Positions 1 through 5,416 of a stretch of 6,813 nt of DNA are shown here, one piece after another. The stretch is from an uncultured bacterium (GTDB lineage Bacteria; Bacteroidota; Bacteroidia; Bacteroidales; JACABE01): assembly GCA_903911455.1 (NCBI GenBank), contig CAIWDQ010000314.1, positions 1 through 6,813 of the forward strand, read 5' to 3'. The position numbers and the translations under genes were made by a program. Within the stretch, counting starts at the first letter, position 1. Each line of letters starts with the position of its first letter. The notes under the pieces are model-generated. The model was given only the letters and a program-made list of their open reading frames with translations, did not search any database and was not told the origin of the DNA.

Positions 1-30
1 CCTATTGCCTGTTGCCTATTGCCTATTGCC
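1..30 (-). repeat. Heptamer tandem repeat inside the secreted-protein gene
   Basis: On the plus strand there are four copies of CCTATTG, one with a G variant (CCTGTTG at 8-14), plus a partial fifth, continuing past the window edge. On the coding strand the unit is AGGCAAT. The array lies in frame after codon 92 of the minus-strand gene. A perfect array would place TAG in any frame once per 21 bases; the variant unit gives CAG at 11-9 instead. Similar heptamers occur between genes in Bacteroidota, so intrusion of such an element into the gene is possible. Confidence 0.85.
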
Positions 31-305
31 TTCTCTTCCTTTTCTTCAAACTTAATAAAGACATAGCTTATGCCTTTATCCGTAATATAAATATCACAAC
101 TTCCATAAGAAGTTTTAAACAAAACATTATCGGCTGGTTTGCCTTCGGTATTGGTAAACTGTCCTTTGTTTTCTATAAATTCTAATTGTTGATTCTTAAC
201 CCAAGCTTTAGCCTTGGCTTCAGTGGCTTTGTCAGTTTTATTATTTCCTGCGAAAGCAGTATTTAATAAAATGAAAATAATCGCGAATAAACTTATTCTT
301 TTCAT
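1..305 (-). CDS. Secreted ENKGQF-type (DUF7948-like) protein, N-terminal part, cut by window edge
   Basis: The minus-strand frame is open from an ATG at 305-303 to the left edge (101 codons visible, no stop). Residues 1-19 look like a signal peptide: K2/R3, a hydrophobic core (SLFAIIFILL) and a probable cleavage after AFA, so the product should leave the cytoplasm. Residues 41-50 read LEFIENKGQF, followed by VLFKTSYGSCDIYIT and GISYVF. This ENKGQ...VLF...IYIT...G.SYVF arrangement is the start of a family of large secreted Bacteroidota proteins that often carry SBBP or other repeats and a C-terminal type IX secretion signal. Those later parts lie outside the window, so surface or T9SS export is inference. 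After Glu/Lys-rich FEEKEEK the frame enters a heptamer repeat encoding AIGNRQQ. A TAnnTTTG box lies at 320-327. Whether the gene is intact beyond the edge cannot be judged. Confidence 0.75.
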   Translation of the reverse strand, partial: MKRISLFAIIFILLNTAFAGNNKTDKATEAKAKAWVKNQQLEFIENKGQFTNTEGKPADNVLFKTSYGSCDIYITDKGISYVFIKFEEKEEKAIGNRQQAI

Positions 306-319
306 AGGTAATAAAAAAA

Positions 320-327
320 CAAAATTA
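320..327 (-). promoter_or_regulatory. Putative -7 box for the secreted-protein gene
   Basis: The minus strand reads TAATTTTG, matching the Bacteroidota -7 consensus TAnnTTTG. Its last base is 15 bases before the ATG at 305, which would give a leader of about 8 bases. No convincing -33 TTTG is present at the usual distance, so the call rests on the -7 match in AT-rich DNA. Confidence 0.35.
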
Positions 328-442
328 ATAATTATAATGATATGGTGTACATTTATTGATTTTATTTTTCTTAATCTTCGTATTCTCTGTAAGGGGATTA
401 ATCTTAATAGAAAAAGAATTGAATTGATTTAATCTTAGAAAC

Positions 443-474
443 AAAAAAAAGCTTCAACAAAATAAATTGCTGAA
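443..474 (-). terminator. Intrinsic terminator downstream of the 558-1484 gene
   Basis: Read on the minus strand: arm TTCAGCAA (474-467), a 6-base loop, arm TTGTTGAA (460-453; eight pairs, one G-U), then GC and eight T (450-443). It lies about 85 bases past the stop codon at 558-560. On the plus strand the same stem is followed by TCTTTTT, so it could work both ways. Confidence 0.55.
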
Positions 475-492
475 TCTTTTTAATTGATTGAG

Positions 493-513
493 ATTGCGGG
501 TCAAGCCCGCAAT
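493..513. repeat. Short GC-rich palindromic repeat
   Basis: ATTGCGGG (493-500) and CCCGCAAT (506-513) are perfect inverted copies around a 5-base loop, in otherwise AT-rich DNA. It looks like a dispersed intergenic palindrome of the REP kind, and would lie in the 3' untranslated region of the 558-1484 transcript. No T run follows, so it is probably not a terminator itself. Only one copy is in the window. Confidence 0.6.
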
Positions 514-520
514 GACGATA

Positions 521-568
521 GTTAAATCACCAAACTTTCCTACCTGCAGGCAGGTCGCTAAATCACCA
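521..568. repeat. Palindromic element (copy 1) flanked by 12-bp direct repeats at a stop codon
   Basis: The core at 539-554 is nearly palindromic and contains CCTGCAGG; ACCTGC (542-547) and GCAGGT (550-555) pair. It is bracketed by GTTAAATCACCA (521-532) and GCTAAATCACCA (557-568), which match at 11 of 12 positions. The gene-proximal copy contains the TAG stop of the 558-1484 gene; the distal copy would give VI then TAA in the same place. The reverse complement of the core matches the core at 2147-2162 at 15 of 16 positions, so this is one element family present twice. Confidence 0.65.
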
Positions 569-1484
569 CATCGGGAGTCATTAATACTGTGATGTGTAAA
601 TCGTCGGCAGTTATTGTTACGTTTTCTTTTAAATTTTGATGATTGAAAGCCATAAAATTTAATTCGTGATCGCCTTCGGTCAATTCTATTTCAGTCATAC
701 CATGTACGTCAGTTAGTACCACTTCTTCAACGCCGGTTTCTTTAATACTTACACCATACAATGGGTCGCCGGTTGCGGCATCCGTTACTTTTATAAATAA
801 GGTGGTAGTTACTGCCTTAGGATCGCGGTGCGAGTGTGCTCCTATTTTATCATCATAAGTAAAGGAATACAATTTCAAATACAAATCGTTCTGTGTTTTT
901 TCCAGGGCTTTTAGCGAACGGCGCAAACGCACACAACGTACAATTCTTAAAGCTTTAAAATTATTTTTAATGGTTTTGGTATTGCCTGTATGAGCCGTAC
1001 GTACTTCTTTAGGTTCGCCCGATTTGGGTTCGAAATCTGCAAGTGCTGTCGTAATTTCGGCAATACTAGCAAGTGTAATACTATAATCAGCTAATTCGCT
1101 AAGATAAGTTGTGCAGATAGTAATCATATCGCGGGCTGCAATCTTTAAATCTTCGGACTTCATCCTCTTTAGATTATAGAGTTTATAATCTACTTTTCTG
1201 AAATTTTCCATATCATATATGGATATAAAATAAGAGCCTGCAAGTTGAGCATGATCAAATACAATTTGAGCTAATGTATCTTTTGAAAGTTCTTTATTTT
1301 CAGTAATCCCAGTATTGTCTTCCGACTGAGCAGGCGTACGCTGGTCGACATCATCTACTATCACTTTTAAATCGGCAATATCTTTTTTAACAGCAATAAA
1401 TGTATCAATAATGGGTTTATTTTCGAGATAAATTTTTAATATCGATTTACTATCATTCAATTCTTCTTCTTCTGTTTTATTCAT
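558..1484 (-). CDS. Unrecognised protein: helical N-terminal part plus C-terminal carboxypeptidase-regulatory-like beta domain
   Basis: The 308-residue product has no signal peptide or membrane segment, so it is probably cytoplasmic. Residues 1-205 look mostly helical: an acidic start (KTEEEELND), a linker rich in polar residues at 45-68, then helices around 70-90 and 112-150 (DMITICTTYLSELADYS), and a basic stretch at 178-194 (RIVRCVRLRRSLKAL). Residues 225-308 form a probable beta sandwich with GDPLYGVSI, then TDVHGMTEIELTEGDHEL, the pattern of CarboxypepD_reg-like domains, which in other proteins serve binding or structure rather than catalysis. The helical part resembles a family of uncharacterised Bacteroidota proteins with a LADY...A...PR.A...R motif region; that resemblance is from memory, and I give no function. 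It starts at ATG 1484, about 27 bases from a TATCTTTG box, and appears to be a single-gene unit ending at the hairpin at 443-474. Confidence 0.85.
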   Translation of the reverse strand: MNKTEEEELNDSKSILKIYLENKPIIDTFIAVKKDIADLKVIVDDVDQRTPAQSEDNTGITENKELSKDTLAQIVFDHAQLAGSYFISIYDMENFRKVDYKLYNLKRMKSEDLKIAARDMITICTTYLSELADYSITLASIAEITTALADFEPKSGEPKEVRTAHTGNTKTIKNNFKALRIVRCVRLRRSLKALEKTQNDLYLKLYSFTYDDKIGAHSHRDPKAVTTTLFIKVTDAATGDPLYGVSIKETGVEEVVLTDVHGMTEIELTEGDHELNFMAFNHQNLKENVTITADDLHITVLMTPDVVI

Positions 1485-1511
1485 GATTTTTAATTTTTAT
1501 TTGAAAAAAAA

Positions 1512-1519
1512 CAAAGATA
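1512..1519 (-). promoter_or_regulatory. Putative -7 box for the 558-1484 gene
   Basis: The minus strand reads TATCTTTG, an exact match to TAnnTTTG and identical to the boxes before rho and the DUF4293 gene. It predicts a transcript start near 1505 and a leader of about 20 bases. No clear -33 TTTG is seen upstream. The 21-bp array begins about 105 bases upstream of it. Confidence 0.55.
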
Positions 1520-1623
1520 CTAATTATTTTTCATTACGGGAGCTTTTTTTTAAAGAATTATTTAATAAAATTAAAAATTTATTTTATTAATCAATTAAAA
1601 CCAACATGATATAAAATAATATG

Positions 1624-1850
1624 TTTTAAACAAAAATTGTAGCGGTCTAAACAAAAATTGTAGCGGTCTCAACAAAAAGTTTACCAGTCCATGCAAAAGT
1701 TTACCGGTCTATGCAAAAAGTTTAGCAGTCAATACGAAAAGTTTAGCAGTCTAAACAAAAAGTTTACCGGTCAATACAAAAAGTTTAGCACCATTACGAA
1801 AAGTTTAGCAGTCTATGCAAAAAGTTTAGCATCGTCTGCGAAAAGCTATT
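1624..1850. repeat. Imperfect 21-bp tandem array, about 11 units
   Basis: Units start at 1624, 1645, 1666, 1687, 1707, 1728, 1749, 1770, 1791 and 1811, with a degenerate one at 1832. Eight of the first ten are exactly 21 bases; those at 1687 and 1791 are 20. A typical unit is GTCTATGCAAAAAGTTTAGC followed by A. The A-run followed by GTTTA is the most constant part; GTC(T/A)A(A/T)(A/G)C varies. The first two units instead end in ATTGTAGCG, and those at 1687 and 1749 end in TTTACCG. Copies are contiguous, so this is not a CRISPR array. All frames on both strands are broken by stops or by the two 20-base units, so it is not coding. The 21-base spacing equals two helical turns, placing the A-tracts on one face of the DNA. 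Confidence 0.85.
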
Positions 1851-2013
1851 TTTTGTTGCTGATTTAATTTTTACCTCTTTTCATTAAAACAGTTCCTTCA
1901 AAGAGGTTCATAGGTATCCATTTCGCTAAGCATTACATGTTTATCATTTTTCACCGTACGATTAAAAGACAAAAACCTAATAGATTGTGAAATCCTTTTA
2001 GGTTGAATAAACA
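1851..2013. other. Intergenic stretch without a supported gene
   Basis: With its surroundings this belongs to the 720-base gap 1485-2204. It holds two weak hairpins: ACCTCTTT (1873-1880) with AAAGAGGT (1900-1907), and AACCTAA (1974-1980) with TTAGGTT (1998-2004). On the minus strand a frame ending near 1901 (SEMDTYEPL, stop) looks faintly protein-like but has no credible start, and upstream it runs through the terminator hairpin. It could be the remnant of a gene end; no function is suggested. Confidence 0.4.
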
Positions 2014-2050
2014 AGAGCCGTTACCAAACAAATGATAACGGCTCTCTTTT
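2014..2050 (-). terminator. Strong, probably bidirectional terminator hairpin downstream of rho
   Basis: AGAGCCGTTA (2014-2023) and TAACGGCTCT (2036-2045) form a perfect 10-bp GC-rich stem with a 12-base loop. On the minus strand it is followed by TGTTTATT; on the plus strand by CTTTT. It lies about 160 bases past the rho stop codon, the only gene reading towards it nearby, so it is the likely end of the rho transcript. Confidence 0.65.
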
Positions 2051-2053
2051 ATG

Positions 2054-2095
2054 ACCTCACCCCTACCCTCTCCTAATAGGGGAGGAATTTGAGTT
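2054..2095. repeat. GC-rich intergenic repeat with imperfect hairpin
   Basis: The plus strand reads ACCTCACCCCTACCCTCTCC, then a short TAATA loop and GGGGAGGAATTTGAG. CCTCTCC (2067-2073) pairs with GGGGAGG (2079-2085), with one G-U pair in RNA. Its composition contrasts with the flanking AT-rich DNA. From memory, similar CCTCACCCC...GGGGAGG segments recur between genes in Bacteroidota genomes, so this is probably a dispersed repeat; only one copy is present here. Confidence 0.5.
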
Positions 2096-2135
2096 ATGAT
2101 ATTCTTAATTTTTAATTCTTAATTTGTCTTTCAAC

Positions 2136-2192
2136 TTTAGGCACTTCCTGCCTGCCGGTAGGCAAGGTAAGTATTTTAGGCACTTTAGGCAC
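2136..2192. repeat. Palindromic element (copy 2) embedded in 9-bp TTTAGGCAC repeats
   Basis: TTTAGGCAC occurs at 2136-2144, 2175-2183 and 2184-2192, the last two in direct tandem. Between the first and second lies a near-palindrome (2147-2167, centred on CCGG, arms CTGCCT and AGGCA). Its first 16 bases match the reverse complement of the element at 539-554 at 15 positions. It lies immediately downstream of rho, in the presumed 3' untranslated region. Confidence 0.65.
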
Positions 2193-2204
2193 TCTTTTTT
2201 TAAC

Positions 2205-4142
2205 TTACCCGTTCATGGAGATTAAAAACTCCTCGTTGTTTTGAGTAAAACGCATCTTCTCTTTCAAGAATTCCATAGCTTCCAAAGGATTCATATCAGC
2301 CAGGTGATTTCTTAAGATCCAGATACGTGATAATGCTTCCTTGTCGAGCAATAAATCGTCACGACGTGTGCTGGATGCCACAAGATCGATAGCAGGGTAA
2401 ATACGCTTGTTAGATAACTTACGATCCAACTGTAATTCCATGTTACCTGTTCCTTTAAACTCTTCAAAGATCACTTCATCCATCTTCGAACCTGTATCGG
2501 TTAGAGCAGTAGCTATAATTGTTAGCGAACCACCATTCTCGATCTTACGTGCCGAACCAAAGAAACGCTTAGGCTTGTGCAAAGCACTTGCTTCAACACC
2601 ACCCGATAACACCTTTCCCGAAGCAGGCGCAACAGTATTGTAAGCTCTTGCCAAACGAGTGATAGAATCTAATAAGATAACAACGTCATGTCCACATTCG
2701 GTCATACGTTTTGCTTTCTCTAATACTATATTCGCAATACGAACATGTCTTTCGGCAGGCTCATCAAAAGTAGATGAGATCACTTCAGCGTTAACGCTAC
2801 GTGCCATATCGGTAACCTCCTCAGGACGTTCGTCAATTAGTAACACTATAAGATAAACTTCAGGATGATTAGCTGCAATCGCATTGGCAATCTCTTTCAA
2901 CAAAACAGTCTTACCCGTCTTAGGCTGAGCAACAATCAAACCTCTCTGTCCTTTACCAATTGGTGTAAACAAATCAATAACTCTTGTAGATACTGTGCCT
3001 CCCTGATGACCTGTAAGTTTAAATTTTTCTTCAGGAAACAAAGGAGTCAAGAAGTCAAAAGGAATCCTATCTCTAATGTCTTCATTTTTCTTACCATTAA
3101 CGAGGCCAACTTTAATTAAAGGGAAGAATTTCTCTCCTTCCTTAGGTGGGCGTATACTTCCTCTAACGGTATCTCCCGTCATCAAACCAAAAAGCTTAAT
3201 CTGCGATTGAGAAACATAAATATCATCAGGCGAACTTAAATAGTTGTAGTCTGAAGAACGAAGGAAACCATAACCATCAGGCATAATCTCCAGAACGCCT
3301 TCGCTCTCTACGATACTATCAAAGTCATTATAATCGTCTTTCTTATATTCTTCTCTCCTATTCCTGTATTCAAACTCTCTAACAGGTTTAATCTCTGTAG
3401 GAGTTTCATCTTTAGGTTTGTCATCTATCACCAAAGTTTCAATATTCTCAACATAAGCTGGAATAATTGGAGCTATATCGTCAATTATTGGCTCAGGTTT
3501 TTCAATAACTATTCTGGGTCTTTCAACATGGATAGGTTTCTCTGCCTCAATTGGCTTTTCAGCAACAATAGGTTTGTTAATAATTATAGGTTTCTTAACA
3601 TGCTCTGTTTTATGAGGCTTGTCAACTTGTTTTTCTTTAGGAGTATGCTGATGAATCGGCTTCTCATCCTTCTTTGGGAAGATGTCAAGTTGTTTTTCTT
3701 TAACTACAGTTTGAGGAACCGGTTTGTCGTCCTTCTTTATAAAGATGTCAGGTTGTTTTTCTTTAATTGGTAGCTGAACAAAAGGTTTGTCGTCCTTCTT
3801 GCTAAAGATATCAGGCTTCACAGGCATCTCCTTTTTTGTATTTGTCTTCTCCAGAATCTCTTTAGCAGGATGTCTGGATGTAGGATGTGCATTTGAAGTA
3901 GCTGCCTTTTGCTGTTCAAGTACAGGTTTAATGATCTTTGTCCTTTGACGAAACTCTTTCTTTTGTTCCTTCTTTTCTTTTTCAAGAATTTCCGGACTTG
4001 GATTTATTGCCTGGTGATCAAGAATCTTATAAATCAGATCTTGTCTTAAGAGTTTGTCATACTTAGGGATGTTTAATTCTTTTGCGATTTCTTTTAGTTC
4101 AGAAACAACTTTTTCGTTTAATGCTACAATGTCGTAAATCAT
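2205..4142 (-). CDS. rho: Transcription termination factor Rho with long disordered insert
   Basis: Rho is the hexameric RNA-dependent ATPase that loads on nascent RNA and releases RNA polymerase. The 645 residues compare with about 420 in E. coli; the excess is an insert. Residues 1-45 form the Rho N-terminal helical domain. Residues about 46-275 are a Lys/Glu/Pro-rich, probably disordered insert with tandem repeats at 110-172 and 184-207. Residues 279-345 are the cold-shock-like primary RNA site (GVLEIMPDGYGFLRS, PDDIYVS). From about 375 on comes the ATPase core: Walker A AQPKTGKT (405-412), LLIDERPEEVTDM, Walker B VVILLDS (487-493), the secondary-site loop near SGKVLSGGVEASALHKPKRF, and GTGNMEL. 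All key motifs are intact. ATG at 4142 follows a well-formed promoter at 4324-4353. In Bacteroides thetaiotaomicron a similar Rho insert has been reported to drive condensate formation; the same role here is inference. Confidence 0.98.
   Translation of the reverse strand: MIYDIVALNEKVVSELKEIAKELNIPKYDKLLRQDLIYKILDHQAINPSPEILEKEKKEQKKEFRQRTKIIKPVLEQQKAATSNAHPTSRHPAKEILEKTNTKKEMPVKPDIFSKKDDKPFVQLPIKEKQPDIFIKKDDKPVPQTVVKEKQLDIFPKKDEKPIHQHTPKEKQVDKPHKTEHVKKPIIINKPIVAEKPIEAEKPIHVERPRIVIEKPEPIIDDIAPIIPAYVENIETLVIDDKPKDETPTEIKPVREFEYRNRREEYKKDDYNDFDSIVESEGVLEIMPDGYGFLRSSDYNYLSSPDDIYVSQSQIKLFGLMTGDTVRGSIRPPKEGEKFFPLIKVGLVNGKKNEDIRDRIPFDFLTPLFPEEKFKLTGHQGGTVSTRVIDLFTPIGKGQRGLIVAQPKTGKTVLLKEIANAIAANHPEVYLIVLLIDERPEEVTDMARSVNAEVISSTFDEPAERHVRIANIVLEKAKRMTECGHDVVILLDSITRLARAYNTVAPASGKVLSGGVEASALHKPKRFFGSARKIENGGSLTIIATALTDTGSKMDEVIFEEFKGTGNMELQLDRKLSNKRIYPAIDLVASSTRRDDLLLDKEALSRIWILRNHLADMNPLEAMEFLKEKMRFTQNNEEFLISMNG
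3522..3593 (-). repeat. 18-bp coding repeat in the rho insert (KPI..E, four units)
   Basis: Residues 184-207 read as four six-residue units: KPIIIN, KPIVAE, KPIEAE, KPIHVE. A looser continuation (RPRIVIE, KPEPII) follows. The unit alternates charge with Pro and Ile, keeping the segment extended and probably unstructured. Confidence 0.8.
3627..3815 (-). repeat. 63-bp coding tandem repeat in the rho insert (three units)
   Basis: Residues 110-130, 131-151 and 152-172 are three 21-residue units sharing (P/L)DIF.KKD(D/E)KP at the start and KEKQ at the end, with a variable middle. The units abut with no gap, so the insert seems to have grown by in-frame duplication and then diverged. A shorter tail (VDKPHKTEH) resembles a decayed fourth unit. 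Confidence 0.88.
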
Positions 4143-4323
4143 AGTCGAATTACTTAATTTATTATTAATTTATGTATAGAAAGGTTTAATTTGAAGATTT
4201 ATTTGCTAATAAATGTACTTAAATTTATAATCATGAATATAATTCTTAAAAACTTTAATTGAAAACCAATACTATTGACTGAAAAATTAAAAAGTAATGA
4301 GAAATAATTCAGGATTTTTTTTG

Positions 4324-4353
4324 CAAAGATACAACTAAATATTAAATAACAAA
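4324..4353 (-). promoter_or_regulatory. rho promoter (-33 TTTG, 18-bp spacer, -7 TATCTTTG)
   Basis: On the minus strand TTTG (4353-4350) is followed after 18 bases by TATCTTTG (4331-4324), a near-ideal Bacteroidota promoter. It predicts a start near 4317 and an AT-rich leader of about 175 bases before the rho ATG. A long leader would leave room for control of rho by its own product, as known for rho in E. coli; that is inference. Confidence 0.7.
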
Positions 4354-4374
4354 GAAAAAATAAAAATAATTGCA

Positions 4375-4406
4375 TTTGATTATTATTAAAATCATTAATA
4401 TCTTTG
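4375..4406 (+). promoter_or_regulatory. Promoter of the DUF4293 gene (-33 TTTG, 20-bp spacer, -7 TATCTTTG)
   Basis: TTTG (4375-4378) and TATCTTTG (4399-4406) are 20 bases apart, again close to consensus. The start would be near 4413, about 19 bases before the ATG at 4432. It is back to back with the rho promoter, the two -33 boxes being 21 bases apart. Confidence 0.7.
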
Positions 4407-4431
4407 CAAAAATTAATAATACTTATTAAAA

Positions 4432-4881
4432 ATGATCCAAAGAATTCAAACAGTTTATTTATTAGTAGCTTTTCTAGCTTCAGCAATCTTGTTTTTCAGT
4501 ATACCTGTAGCAGTTTTTCATTACACAACACCAGTAATTGTAGATTTACCTTTTTATATTACATCAACTTTCCAGAATGTCACTACAATACCACTTCTAA
4601 TATTAAATGTATTGGTAGCTGGCTTAAGTTTTGCTGCTATACTATTATATAATAAAAGAGTATTGCAGTTAAGATTTACGATGTTTGCTTTTTTAGCTAA
4701 TGTAATTATGATAATAGTATTGTTTCTTACTGCCGATGCTCTTCAAAAACATTTAAACATTGAAGCAGCTTATAAATATGGAAGTTTTCTTCCTTTAGTA
4801 ACATTAGTATTATTAATACTTGCAAGCAAAGCCATCCGTAAAGATGAGAAATTAGTAAAAGGAACTGACAGACTTAGATAA
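4432..4881 (+). CDS. DUF4293 family four-helix membrane protein
   Basis: The 149-residue product has the marks of DUF4293: the opening MIQRIQTVYLL, four predicted membrane helices (about 6-28, 51-73, 82-103, 115-134), and a basic C-terminal tail ending KDEKLVKGTDRLR. The length fits the family. It should sit in the cytoplasmic membrane; its function is unknown. It is transcribed divergently from rho, a neighbour arrangement I recall from other Bacteroidota genomes, which may reflect shared regulation or merely conserved order. ATG 4432 is chosen because the family motif begins there and a strong promoter ends about 20 bases upstream. The stop is 4 bases from that of the converging phosphodiesterase gene, and no terminator hairpin is visible between them. 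Confidence 0.9.
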   Translation: MIQRIQTVYLLVAFLASAILFFSIPVAVFHYTTPVIVDLPFYITSTFQNVTTIPLLILNVLVAGLSFAAILLYNKRVLQLRFTMFAFLANVIMIIVLFLTADALQKHLNIEAAYKYGSFLPLVTLVLLILASKAIRKDEKLVKGTDRLR

Positions 4882-4885
4882 TATT

Positions 4886-5377
4886 TTATTTATTTAGTTC
4901 TATAACTTCCAGATCTTTTATATTAGAACTATCTATACAAAACCTCACCAGAGTAATTACCTGGTGAAATCCTGATTTTCCTGCAGCACCCGGATTAATA
5001 TGTAATAGCTGTTGCTTTTTATCATACATTACCTTAAGTATATGCGAGTGTCCTGATATAAATAGATTAGGCGCTTCAAGTTTAATTATATCTTTTGCTG
5101 GTTTTGCATATCTGTCTGGGTAACCTCCTATGTGTGTCATGTAAACTTTTACATTCTCACAATTAAATACCAACGATTCTGGATAAGTTGCTCTTACAAT
5201 ATGACCATCTATATTTCCAAACACTGCTCTCAAAGGTTTAATTGCATTTAATTCGTCAGCAGTTGCAATATCCCCAATATCACCCGCATGCCATATCTCA
5301 TCGCATTCGGCAAATACATCGTAAATCCTTGGATGTACATAGCAATGCGTGTCAGAGAGTAAACCTATTTTAATCAT
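4886..5377 (-). CDS. YfcE/MJ0936-type metallophosphoesterase (phosphodiesterase)
   Basis: This 163-residue soluble protein carries the complete calcineurin-like metal-binding set: D9 and H11 (LLSDTH), D33 (HAGDIGD), N55 (FGNIDG), H82 (MTHIGG) and H110/H112 (SGHSH). The fold also shows the late NPGAAG motif at 128-133. Length and motif order fit the short YfcE/MJ0936 branch, whose studied members hydrolyse artificial phosphodiesters with Mn or Ni; the natural substrate is generally not known, and none is assigned here. There is no signal peptide, so it is cytoplasmic. ATG 5377 starts immediately with the beta strand MIKIGLLSDTH, as usual for the family. A TATCTTTG box at 5450-5443 would give a leader of about 58 bases. 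It converges on the DUF4293 gene. Confidence 0.93.
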   Translation of the reverse strand: MIKIGLLSDTHCYVHPRIYDVFAECDEIWHAGDIGDIATADELNAIKPLRAVFGNIDGHIVRATYPESLVFNCENVKVYMTHIGGYPDRYAKPAKDIIKLEAPNLFISGHSHILKVMYDKKQQLLHINPGAAGKSGFHQVITLVRFCIDSSNIKDLEVIELNK

Positions 5378-5416
5378 TAGAATATTATTTGTATTAGTTT
5401 ATAGATAGTTTTTTTA

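Noticed and set aside
214..432. 72-codon plus-strand frame overlapping the start of the secreted-protein gene
   Set aside because: It is antisense to a coding frame with signal peptide and ENKGQF motif, and its second half is plain AT-rich spacer translation.
1562..1590. 10-bp inverted repeat TTAATAAAAT/ATTTTATTAA
   Set aside because: It consists only of A and T in a region rich in both, with no T-run context or other sign of function.
1624..1850. CRISPR array
   Set aside because: Units are contiguous 21-mers with no spacers, and no cas genes are present.
1624..1850. Coding repeat (21 bases equals seven codons, e.g. VYAKSLA)
   Set aside because: Two 20-base units break the frame, and TAA/TAG/TAA-type stops occur in the frames on both strands, so no run exceeds a few units.
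2407..3119. Three plus-strand frames of 65-84 codons inside rho
   Set aside because: They are opposite the conserved ATPase and RNA-binding parts of rho and have no promoter or family features.
3528..3773. Plus-strand frame with repeated Phe/Leu/Arg-rich segments
   Set aside because: It is the antisense shadow of the 63-bp and 18-bp repeats in the rho insert.
4199..4486. 95-codon minus-strand frame spanning the rho/DUF4293 intergenic region
   Set aside because: It covers both predicted promoters and the start of the DUF4293 gene, and its Phe/Ile/Leu/Asn-rich product reflects AT-rich DNA.
4945..4967. Terminator between the convergent DUF4293 and phosphodiesterase genes (TCACCAG/CTGGTGA)
   Set aside because: The inverted repeat is within the phosphodiesterase coding region and no T run follows it on either strand.
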